Both the position numbers and the translations under genes were made by a program. From Kitasatospora purpeofusca (GTDB taxonomy: Bacteria > Actinomycetota > Actinomycetes > Streptomycetales > Streptomycetaceae): a stretch of 64,000 nucleotides of DNA. Each line of letters begins with the position of its first letter. Positions within the stretch are counted from its first letter, which is position 1. Of the stretch, positions 44,759 through 51,404 are shown one piece after another. The DNA lies in the NCBI RefSeq assembly GCF_000718025.1, contig NZ_JODS01000008.1:190066-254065 (forward strand), written 5' to 3'. The notes beneath the pieces are model-generated. The model was given only the letters and a program-made list of their open reading frames with translations, made no database searches and was not told the DNA's origin.

Positions 44759-44806
44759 GGTCAGGAGGGTGGGGGTCAGGAGGGCGGTGGTCAGGAGGGC
44801 GGTGGG
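44759..44806. repeat. Short tandem repeat, about 3 units of GGTCAGGAGGG(T/C)GG
   Basis: Three imperfect copies of a 15-16-base unit TCAGGAGGGCGGTGG lie in the 193-base gap between the APC permease start and the MFS stop. No other structure is seen in this gap. Confidence 0.6.
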
Positions 44807-44828
44807 GGCCGGTGGTCCCGCGTCGGGG

Positions 44829-46175
44829 TCACGCCGCCGTCCGGTCCGGCCAGGTGGCGCGACGCAGCGTCCGCCCGGCCGTCGCCGGGACCAGGCCCGC
44901 GGCGAGCAGCGCGGCCACCGTGCCGAGCGCGGCGGCGGGCGACAGGTGGTCGAGCAGCAGCCCGCTGCCGACCATCCCGGCCGGCATCCCGACCGTGAAC
45001 ATCGTCATCGTCGCGGCGATCACCCGGCCCCGGAGGGCGTCCGGGACCTGCTGGAACACCAGGAGGTCGATCATCACCCGCAGCGTCGGGACGCCCAGGC
45101 CCACCAGGAACAGCCCCGCGAAGACGGTGACCGGCCCGCCGGGCAGCAGCGGGGCGAGGATCACCGGGACGGTCAGCCAGGACACCGCGAGCAGCAGCGC
45201 CCCGGGCCCGGCCAGCCGGTGCAGCCGGCGCACCAGGAGGGCGCCGGCCAGCGCTCCGACCGCCTCGCCGGCCAGCGCCAGGCCGATCCCGGCGTCCGAG
45301 GTGCCCTGGCCGCGCAGGACGACCATGACCGGCAGCAGCATCGCGGTGCCGGCGAGGTTGATCAGCAGGACGACGGCGAGGATCGGGCGGAGCAGGGCGC
45401 TGCCTGCCAGGTAGCGGTAGCCGGCCAGGGCGGCGCCCTTGGCGGAGCGGGTGTCGGCTGTTCCGCCGGTTCCGGCTGTCCCGCCCGTTCCGCCGGTTCC
45501 GTCGGCTTCGCCGGTGTCGGACGGGGACTGCGGGCGGCCCGGGAAGCGGACCAGCAGCGCCACGACCAGCGAGAGCAACGAGGTGAGGGCCGTCCCGACG
45601 AACGGCGCCGCCCGGCCCAGCCCGAACAGCGCGCCCGCCAGCGGCGGCCCGATCAGGCCCGCCCCGCTCATCCGCGCCTCGTCCTGCGCCAGCGCCTGCC
45701 GCAGTTGCTCCGGCGGGACCACCGAGCGCACCGCGAGCAGCCGGACCGGCCCGGTGTAGGCGATGGTCGCGCCGACCGCCACGGCGACCAGCAGGCTGTG
45801 CGCGACCGTGAGCCGGCCCAGCGCCATGGCGAGCGGGACGCTGGCGCAGGCGATCAGCCGGGTGGTGTCGCCGACGATCAGGATCCGGCGGCGGTCGTAG
45901 CGGTCGGCGACCGAGCCGCCGTGGATGCCGAAGAGCACGGACGCGCCGATCTGCAGCGCCCCGAACGCGGCGGCGAGCGTCGAGGAGCCGGTGAGCGCCA
46001 GGAGCAGCAGCGGGTACGCGGTGTCGATGATCTGCAGGCCGAGGGTGGAGCCGGCCTGACCGGCCCACAGGGCCTGGAAGCGCCAGTTGCGCCGCAGTGG
46101 GACGGGCGGGGCCGCCGGAGCCGCGTTCGTTGCCGCGTTGGTTCTCGTGCTCGTCGTCGTGGTGCCCGTGCTCAT
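44829..46175 (-). CDS. MFS transporter
   Basis: A 448-residue protein with twelve hydrophobic helices and the MFS loop GGSVADRYDRRRILIVGDTTRL between helices 2 and 3; the central loop holds a Gly/Thr run (TGGTGGTAGTGGTAD). It resembles the Bcr/CflA or DHA3 drug exporters. ATG 46175 has GGAGGGGCG upstream. It diverges from an HTH regulator across a perfect operator-like repeat, a classic repressor and efflux pump layout. Confidence 0.85.
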   Translation of the reverse strand: MSTGTTTTSTRTNAATNAAPAAPPVPLRRNWRFQALWAGQAGSTLGLQIIDTAYPLLLLALTGSSTLAAAFGALQIGASVLFGIHGGSVADRYDRRRILIVGDTTRLIACASVPLAMALGRLTVAHSLLVAVAVGATIAYTGPVRLLAVRSVVPPEQLRQALAQDEARMSGAGLIGPPLAGALFGLGRAAPFVGTALTSLLSLVVALLVRFPGRPQSPSDTGEADGTGGTGGTAGTGGTADTRSAKGAALAGYRYLAGSALLRPILAVVLLINLAGTAMLLPVMVVLRGQGTSDAGIGLALAGEAVGALAGALLVRRLHRLAGPGALLLAVSWLTVPVILAPLLPGGPVTVFAGLFLVGLGVPTLRVMIDLLVFQQVPDALRGRVIAATMTMFTVGMPAGMVGSGLLLDHLSPAAALGTVAALLAAGLVPATAGRTLRRATWPDRTAA

Positions 46176-46216
46176 TCGCCCGCCCCTCCGTCGGCCGCCG
46201 ATCACTGCGGCGTAAC

Positions 46217-46236
46217 CATTCACAACATCGTGAATG
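46217..46236. promoter_or_regulatory. Perfect inverted repeat between MFS and HTH genes, probable operator
   Basis: CATTCAC (46217-46223), six bases, GTGAATG (46230-46236): a perfect 7+6+7 palindrome between divergent genes, likely the binding site of the HTH regulator at 46314. Confidence 0.6.
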
Positions 46237-46313
46237 ATGGCGTGATGGTGAGCGCTTGCGCAAGGGTGAAGGTGCGATTGCCCGGAGCATCGGCCATCTG
46301 CGAGGGTGAGGCC

Positions 46314-47057
46314 GTGGTCGAGAACGCCGAGAACGCCGAGAACGCCGAGAACGGGGACAGCGCCGGTCCCGCCGTGCTCAAGGAGCGCCGGGTGGAGGAC
46401 GCCGCCACCCTCAAGGCCTTGGCCGACCCGCTGCGGCTGGCGATCCTCGACGTCCTGGTGACCTCCGCCGCAACCGGTCCGCTGACCGCGAAGGAGATCG
46501 CGGCCGCGCTCGACGAGCCGCAGACCAAGCTCTACCGCCACATCAAGCAGTTGGAGAAGGCCGGGCTGATCCGGGTCGCCGGCACCCGGCTGGTCTCCGG
46601 CATCGTCGAGAGCCGCTACAGCCCGGCCCAGGAGTCGCTCCGGCTCGCCCCGGAGATCTTCTCGTCCGACTCCCCGACCCGGGTCGACGCCTACGACGCG
46701 ATGCTTGCCGCGATGGACCGGGTCCGCGGTGACTTCCGCGCCGCCGCGATGGCCGGTCGGGTCGACTTCTCCCGGGACGACTCGGGCGCGCAGTCGGGCC
46801 TGTTCTCGCACTTCACCTACCGGGTCACCCCCGAGCGACTGGTCCGGTTGCGCGGCCAACTCGCGGCGGTGATCAACGAATTGCACGCCGAGGGGAACAG
46901 CACCGCCGAGGACGCGGTGGACGTGACGATGTTCACCCTGCTGTACGGCGTCGGCCCCGCCCCGGCGGCCGGCGAGGCCCCTGCCTCGGACCCTGCCTCA
47001 GTGCCGACTCCGGCCGTCGGCTCCCGGAACGACGGCGGCCCGGGCACGGAATCGTAA
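46314..47057 (+). CDS. Winged helix-turn-helix regulator (ArsR-like)
   Basis: A 247-residue protein whose HTH (ERRVEDAATLKALADPLRLAILDVLVTSAATGPLTAKEIAAALDEPQTKLYRHIKQLEKAGLIRV) is of ArsR type, followed by a helical domain. The start is the GTG at 46314 with GAGGG seven bases upstream; an in-frame ATG at 46245 is possible but lies beside the operator repeat. The N-terminus contains AENAENAEN encoded by a 9-bp repeat (GAGAACGCC). It likely represses the divergent MFS pump. Confidence 0.82.
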   Translation: MVENAENAENAENGDSAGPAVLKERRVEDAATLKALADPLRLAILDVLVTSAATGPLTAKEIAAALDEPQTKLYRHIKQLEKAGLIRVAGTRLVSGIVESRYSPAQESLRLAPEIFSSDSPTRVDAYDAMLAAMDRVRGDFRAAAMAGRVDFSRDDSGAQSGLFSHFTYRVTPERLVRLRGQLAAVINELHAEGNSTAEDAVDVTMFTLLYGVGPAPAAGEAPASDPASVPTPAVGSRNDGGPGTES

Positions 47058-47098
47058 ACGCCGGGCGGACTGTCGGTGCCATGGTTCAGGATGACTGA

Positions 47099-47632
47099 AT
47101 GTCATACGAACTTCAGGCGCTGATCGGCCCGGCGGAGCTGGTCGCGGTGGCGGCCGCCGAGGTTCCGGCCGCCCGCCCGCGGCCGCTCGCCCAGGGGCTG
47201 GCACTGATACCGGCGACCCCCGAATTCCTGGCCGCCTTCCGCGGTGGTGAGGGAACGCCGTCCGCCCCGGGGGCCCCGTCCGCTCCGGCGGCTCCGCGCG
47301 CGGTCGGCACGGTCCCGTTCGACTGGTTCCCGGACGGCCTCGAACGCCGGCTCGCCGCCTGGTCCAAGGCCGCGCCGATCGCCTGCGTCGAGGCCGACTA
47401 CTTCGGCGGCACCGGAACCCAGCGCGCCGCCGTCTGGGCCGACGGCCGACTCGACCTCGGCCCCATCGCCAGCGGCGAGTTCGAACCCTTCCCGTCCGAG
47501 GGAAGCCCGATCTCCCGGGTCCTGCGGCGGCTCGGCGCCCGGGTGGGGGAGGACGGCGCCGCCCGCGACGAGTTCGACGCGGTCGGCCTCGGGGCCCACC
47601 GGGCCACGGCCTCCTGGGTCTCCGGTACCTGA
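47099..47632 (+). CDS. Conserved hypothetical protein
   Basis: A 177-residue soluble protein (MSYELQALIGPAELVAVAAAEVPAARPRPLAQGLALIPATPEFLAAF..., then VEADYFGGTGTQRAAVWADGRL...LRRLGARVGEDGAARDEFDAVGLGAHRATASW). The pattern YFGGxGxQ...W resembles small immunity-type proteins seen in actinomycetes, but I cannot name the family. It follows the HTH gene by 41 bases on the same strand. Confidence 0.65.
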   Translation: MSYELQALIGPAELVAVAAAEVPAARPRPLAQGLALIPATPEFLAAFRGGEGTPSAPGAPSAPAAPRAVGTVPFDWFPDGLERRLAAWSKAAPIACVEADYFGGTGTQRAAVWADGRLDLGPIASGEFEPFPSEGSPISRVLRRLGARVGEDGAARDEFDAVGLGAHRATASWVSGT

Positions 47633-47657
47633 CGTCCGGTCGCCCGCCCGCCCGGCC

Positions 47658-47690
47658 ACCGCGTGTCGTCGCGTGTCGCCGCGTGTCGTG
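47658..47690. repeat. Short tandem repeats CGCGTGTCGTC
   Basis: About three copies of GCGTGTCGYC lie in a row within the 180-base gap before the secreted protein gene; a second pair, GGCCTGATGCCCGGTCTC / GGGCCTGACGCCCGATCT, lies near 47748-47790. No coding content is seen. Confidence 0.5.
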
Positions 47691-47812
47691 CACCGTTCGG
47701 CGTACACGCGGTGGCTGGGCCAACGGGGCTGCCCCACGGTGTGAATCAGGCCTGATGCCCGGTCTCCGACCGGGCCTGACGCCCGATCTGTACCGAGAGG
47801 AAAGCATCCCCC

Positions 47813-48445
47813 ATGCGCACCACCTGGATGGCCGCCGCGCTGACCGCAGCCCTCGCGCTGACCCCGGTCGCGACAGCCTCCGCCGCCGTCGGCACCGGAG
47901 CCGACGCCCCCCACCGCACCACCTTCTCCATGGGCTCGGTGACCCCCGTCACCGTCCCGGGCCTCCCGGCCGCCCCGATGTCGTCGGCGGGTCTCCCCGG
48001 ACTCCCCGGACTTCCCGCGCTGCCCACGGCTCCGGGGATCCCGGCGGCTCCGGCGGCCCCTGCCGCTCCCGTCGCTCCCGCGGCTCCCTCCGCCCCGGGG
48101 CTGCCGTCCGCCCCCGCGCTCCCGGCCGACGCCCCCGACCCGACCTCGGCCCTCGGCGGTGTCCTCGACCTCGTCGGCGGCCTGCTCTCGGCGGTCCCCG
48201 CCCTGCTCGGCGGAGTCGACCTCGGTGCCGTCCAGCAGCTCCTCGCCTCGCTGGAGAGCACCCTCCAGGGCCTGCTCGGCCAGCTCCCGACGCCGCCCAC
48301 CCTCCCCACCCCGCCACCGACCGTCACCGCCCCGGGCCTCGCGCCCCCGGCCCCGCCGGCCTCGCTGACGGACCAGCTGGCCACCCTCAAGGACCGGACC
48401 AAGGCCCTCGGCGACGCGGCGGCCGCCGCAGCTGCCACCCGCTGA
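47813..48445 (+). CDS. Secreted Ala/Pro/Leu-rich hypothetical protein
   Basis: A 210-residue protein with a signal peptide (MRTTWMAAALTAALALTPVATASAA, cleavage after ASA) and a low-complexity mature region of PGLPALP, APAAPAAPVAP and GGLL repeats, then an amphipathic C-terminal helix (TDQLATLKDRTKALGDAAAAAAA). RBS GAGAGGAAAG lies close upstream. It may be a cell-surface or envelope structural protein; I recognise no domain. Confidence 0.7.
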   Translation: MRTTWMAAALTAALALTPVATASAAVGTGADAPHRTTFSMGSVTPVTVPGLPAAPMSSAGLPGLPGLPALPTAPGIPAAPAAPAAPVAPAAPSAPGLPSAPALPADAPDPTSALGGVLDLVGGLLSAVPALLGGVDLGAVQQLLASLESTLQGLLGQLPTPPTLPTPPPTVTAPGLAPPAPPASLTDQLATLKDRTKALGDAAAAAAATR

Positions 48446-48476
48446 CGACGGTCCGCTCCACGACGGCCTGCTCTAC

Positions 48477-48523
48477 GACGGCCCCGGCCGGAAGCCCACC
48501 CAGGGCTCCCGACCGGGGCCGTC
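48477..48523. terminator. Terminator hairpin after the secreted protein gene
   Basis: GACGGCCCCGG (48477-48487) pairs with CCGGGGCCGTC (48513-48523), and the intervening bases hold an inner AGCCC/GGGCT stem. A second hairpin GACGAGGGC/GCCCTCGTC follows at about 48562-48593, serving the convergent yajQ gene. Confidence 0.65.
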
Positions 48524-48634
48524 CGCTGCCCGGACCCCCACCGCCGACCGGGAGAAACGCGACGAGGGCGCGGCGACGAGGCTGCCCTCGTCACCACGCC
48601 CTCGACCGGTCGCCGCGCGGGCGGCGACCCGCGA

Positions 48635-49123
48635 CTAGCGGTAGTTCACGTACTGGAGCGCGAAGTCCAGGTCCTTGCCCTTGAGCAGGGCCTGCACGGT
48701 CTGGAGGTCGTCACGGCTCTTCGAGGTCACCCGGAGCTCGTCGCCCTGGACCTGGGCCTTGACGCCCTTCGGGCCCTCGTCCCGGATGATCTTCGCGACC
48801 TTCTTGGCATCGTCCTGGGAGATGCCCTCCTTCACGTCCGCGAAGATCTTGTACTCCTTGCCGGACAGCTGCGGCTCCTTCGCGTCCAGCGCCTTGAGCG
48901 ACAGGCCGCGCTTGATGAACTTGCTCTGCAGCACGTCCAGGATCGCCTTGACGCGCTCCTCGCCGTTGGCCTTCATCTCGATCGTCTCGCCCGAGCGCTT
49001 GATCTCGGCGCCGACGTTCTTGAAGTCGAAGCGCGTGGAGATCTCGCGGGAGGTCTGGTTGATCGCGTTGTCGACCTCCTGCCACTCGACCTTCGAGACG
49101 ATGTCGAAACTGGAGTCGGCCAT
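48635..49123 (-). CDS. yajQ: YajQ family cyclic di-GMP-binding protein
   Basis: A 162-residue protein: MADSSFDIVSKVEWQEVDNAINQTSREISTRFDFKNVGAEIKRSG is the diagnostic YajQ N-terminus, and the protein ends KGKDLDFALQYVNYR as the family does. YajQ proteins bind c-di-GMP or nucleotides and have been linked to RNA metabolism. Normal length. It lies just left of the tRNA-Tyr gene and is chromosomal, not part of the integrative element. Confidence 0.94.
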   Translation of the reverse strand: MADSSFDIVSKVEWQEVDNAINQTSREISTRFDFKNVGAEIKRSGETIEMKANGEERVKAILDVLQSKFIKRGLSLKALDAKEPQLSGKEYKIFADVKEGISQDDAKKVAKIIRDEGPKGVKAQVQGDELRVTSKSRDDLQTVQALLKGKDLDFALQYVNYR

Positions 49124-49286
49124 GGGTGTTGGTCTCCTTGATGTTCTGGCTGCACTGACACGGCCCGCCCCACCGGGCGTCCGCCGTCCCAGCCTATCCA
49201 GCCGACCCCCACCCCCGCCCGGGACGCCCGCACCGCACCCGCCCATCCGGCCCCGCGGAACCAGGTGGCGAACCACCCCCCGGCAT

Positions 49287-49302
49287 CGGGTAAGGTTTAC
49301 CC
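49287..49302 (+). promoter_or_regulatory. Candidate tRNA-Tyr promoter with inverted repeat
   Basis: TAAGGT (49291-49296) is a plausible -10 box about 45 bases before the tRNA and lies in GGGTAA-GGT-TTACCC. A small hairpin GGGGCAAGCCCC (49311-49322) follows in the leader. No clear -35 is seen. Confidence 0.35.
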
Positions 49303-49338
49303 AGTCGAACGGGGCAAGCCCCGCAAGACAAACATCCT

Positions 49339-49419
49339 GGCTGGTTGCCCGAGCGGCCAAAGGGAGCAGACTGTAAATCTGTCGCGCAAGCTACGCAGGT
49401 TCGAACCCTGCACCAGCCA
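49339..49419 (+). tRNA. tRNA-Tyr (anticodon GTA)
   Basis: An 81-nt class II tRNA. Acceptor GGCTGGT (49339-49345) pairs with ACCAGCC (49412-49418) and discriminator A; the anticodon loop CTGTAAA has GTA at 49373-49375; a long variable arm and the T arm GCAGG-TTCGAAC-CCTGC are intact. CCA is not encoded. The 3' half, from the anticodon loop on, is the left attachment site of the integrative element, which therefore restores the tRNA on integration. SLP1 of S. coelicolor is known to use a tRNA-Tyr gene this way. Confidence 0.95.
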
Positions 49420-49431
49420 CAGGATAGAGAA
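49371..49431 (+). repeat. attL: left copy of the 61-bp attachment repeat
   Basis: From the anticodon loop of tRNA-Tyr through its 3' end and 12 bases beyond. The first 45 bases (49371-49415) are identical to 63263-63307; one mismatch (G49416 versus A63308, in the acceptor stem); the next 15 are identical. Confidence 0.93.
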
Positions 49432-49467
49432 GGGCCCGTGACCTGCGGAAACGCAGCTCACGGGCCC
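49432..49467 (+). terminator. tRNA-Tyr terminator
   Basis: GGGCCCGTGA and TCACGGGCCC form the lower stem and TGCG-GAAA-CGCA the top, with one C-C mismatch between, followed by TTCTGT. The apical stem-loop is shared with the terminator right of the other att copy, but the lower stem differs. Confidence 0.75.
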
Positions 49468-49560
49468 TTCTGTCATGGTCGAACAGTGATATTGATGTCT
49501 GGTTGTTTTGGGCGGTTTGTCTCACCTGGTTCCGCCCGGATCCCGGCGTTGACCAGCGGT

Positions 49561-49579
49561 TCCGGACCAGGCGCGGACC
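49561..49579 (+). other. Candidate integrase arm-binding site
   Basis: TCCGGACCAGGCGCGGACC. Near-identical 19-mers occur at 63191-63209 and 63432-63450, all within about 55-150 bases of an att core. Such flanking repeats are typical arm-type sites of tyrosine integrases; binding is inferred. Confidence 0.45.
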
Positions 49580-49583
49580 AGGA

Positions 49584-50960
49584 TCAGCGGGGCCTGCGCT
49601 GGAGGCGTTCGGCGATCAGCTCGTTGGCGTGGTCTTCGTCACCGTGGATGCACTTCGCGTAGACGCGGAGGAGGACGGCGATGCTGTGGCCGGCCCGACG
49701 GGCGCACTCGGCGGGCGCTACCCCGGAGGCCAGCCACAGCGAGATCCCGGCGTGCCGACCGTCATACGGCCGCTTCGCGAGCGGGGTGGCCTGCTCGTCC
49801 GGACTGAGCACCTCGGCCCGGGCCGCCGCCCAGACGACCCCGTAACCGCTCTCCTGCACCATGCCGTCGCGGAAGGTCCGGAACAGCCGGCCGTCCGGCG
49901 CCGTGCCGTACGCCTCGATGTGCTCCCGCAGCAGAGCCACCAGCTCCGGCGGGATCGGGACCGGCCTGGTGGCCTTCTCGGCGCGGTGCTTCAGGCCCCG
50001 GGGGTCGTGCGAGGTGCCGCTGTCGGTCCAGGCTGATCCCACCCGGGGGCTGTTCCCGTTGAGGTTGAGCTTCCCCCACCCCTCCGCAGGAAGCACACAG
50101 CGGTCCCTGCGCAGGTGGACGACCTCCCCGGGGCGCATCCCCGCGTAGTAGATGCACCCGAAGAACGCCACCAGCCGCGGCCCGCGCCGCCCCTGGCGCC
50201 CGACCGCCTCCAGCATCGCGGCGGCCTGCTCCGGGCTCATCACGTACTCGGGGTCGACCTCCTCCTCGACCTGTGGCGGCTGCCACTGGACCAGAGGCAG
50301 AGGATTGGCGGTCAGCAGCCCGTCCTCGACCGCCCGGCCGATGACATGGTGGAGGATCCGGCGCTTACGCAGGATCGTGGACGCGGCGGCCTTGGTGCCG
50401 TCCAGCTTCACCGAGAGCGCGGCGAGCAGCTTCCGGACCACCTTCGGGTCCTCCAACTCCGAGACGTCGACCGAGTGCCGCGCGACCCACGCGAGCGCCT
50501 TGGCGGCCTCGGCCGGCGGCTCCTCGCTCCACCGGTTCACGTTGAAGGCCCAGCCGTACAACGCCCGCCGGACGACTCGCTTGTCCGGCATCCCGACCTT
50601 GCTGCTGACCAGCTCGAACGTCACGCTCGCCAGCGCGTCGGCCCAGGTCGTCCGCGTCTTCGCCGGAGCCCCGTCCCACCGGGCCTCTACGTAGTTCCGG
50701 CCGTGCTGGTACCAGGTGACGGCGTTCTCCTCCTGCTGGCGCTTCCGCAGCTCGGCCAGCGGCAGGCCCGTCTCGACGTCGAACGGCTGGTGGGAGGCGA
50801 CGGCGACCAGCAGCTCGGCCTTCCGGCCGTCGGCCTGGGTCTTCGTCAGGTACGACTCGGAGAACTCCCGGCCGGCCACCGTCCACCGCACCATCCACGG
50901 CGTCCGCCGGTCCGGCCGGTGGCGGTGGTCCCAGAACTTCACCTTGTACGAGGTGGGCAT
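49584..50960 (-). CDS. int: Site-specific tyrosine integrase
   Basis: A 458-residue tyrosine recombinase. An N-terminal arm-binding segment, a core-binding SAM-like domain (about 100-215) and a catalytic domain are visible. Catalytic residues are R276 (YAGMRPGEV), R402-H403 (YDGRHAGISLW), H425 (RRAGHS) and nucleophile Y434 (LLRVYAKC); the first His of the usual HxxRH is Tyr here, common in actinomycete integrases. ATG 50960 has GGAGG in the xis 3' end, and its A overlaps the xis stop by one base. The 3' end abuts attL, the standard position. Confidence 0.93.
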   Translation of the reverse strand: MPTSYKVKFWDHRHRPDRRTPWMVRWTVAGREFSESYLTKTQADGRKAELLVAVASHQPFDVETGLPLAELRKRQQEENAVTWYQHGRNYVEARWDGAPAKTRTTWADALASVTFELVSSKVGMPDKRVVRRALYGWAFNVNRWSEEPPAEAAKALAWVARHSVDVSELEDPKVVRKLLAALSVKLDGTKAAASTILRKRRILHHVIGRAVEDGLLTANPLPLVQWQPPQVEEEVDPEYVMSPEQAAAMLEAVGRQGRRGPRLVAFFGCIYYAGMRPGEVVHLRRDRCVLPAEGWGKLNLNGNSPRVGSAWTDSGTSHDPRGLKHRAEKATRPVPIPPELVALLREHIEAYGTAPDGRLFRTFRDGMVQESGYGVVWAAARAEVLSPDEQATPLAKRPYDGRHAGISLWLASGVAPAECARRAGHSIAVLLRVYAKCIHGDEDHANELIAERLQRRPR

Positions 50961-51148
50961 CAGGCGGCGACCTCCTGCGCGGCCCACCAGGCGTCGAGGT
51001 CGCTGCGGCGGACGCGGATCTGGTTGTTGGGGAGCTTCATGAGCTTCGGGCCCTTCCCGCGGGCGACCATGCGGTAGAAGGCGGAGCGGGACATCTCCAG
51101 CTCGTCGAGTACCTCGGCGAGCTTGAGCTTCGGGTCCTGCGTGGGCAT
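50960..51148 (-). CDS. xis: Excisionase / helix-turn-helix DNA-binding protein
   Basis: A 62-residue MerR-like HTH protein: KLKLAEVLDELEMSRSAFYRMVARGKGPKLMKLPNNQIRVRRSDLDAWWAAQEVAA, the pattern of AICE excisionases. Start at ATG 51148 with GGAG eight bases upstream; the frame is open further but lacks an RBS. It overlaps int by one base, so the two are coupled. Directs excision together with Int. Confidence 0.9.
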   Translation of the reverse strand: MPTQDPKLKLAEVLDELEMSRSAFYRMVARGKGPKLMKLPNNQIRVRRSDLDAWWAAQEVAA

Positions 51149-51230
51149 GGCGGCGACTCCATCGGCGAGTGCGAATGGTGGTTGCGGAGTGTTACTGGCC
51201 CTGTCGCGGATGGGCACGGAGGGCGGAAAG

Positions 51231-51403
51231 TGTCAGGGATGTCAGGGGAAATCGCTGGCCTGCGGTTTTGGCTCCTGGCAGGGCGTCAGGGATTGTCAGG
51301 GATGTCAGGGAAACAGCCCCTTTCCCTGACATCCCTGACAATCCCTGACGTCGTGTCCGGAGCTGTTTTGGCTGGTCAGGGGTTTGCCCTGACATCCCTG
51401 ACG
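51231..51403. repeat. Eleven-copy GTCAGGG repeat cluster with a 30-bp perfect inverted repeat
   Basis: GTCAGGG occurs six times on the plus strand (51232, 51241, 51285, 51295, 51304, 51375) and five times inverted (51324, 51333, 51343, 51387, 51396), often as GTCAGGGATGTCAGGG. 51284-51313 and 51321-51350 are a perfect 30-bp inverted repeat with a 7-nt loop CAGCCCC. It lies between rep and xis, both leftward. It may be an iteron-type origin, an operator array for xis-int, or the rep terminator. Confidence 0.75.
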
Positions 51404-51404
51404 A

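Noticed and set aside
51231..51403. CRISPR-like array
   Set aside because: The repeats are 7-16 bases, in both orientations, without uniform spacers, and no cas genes are near.
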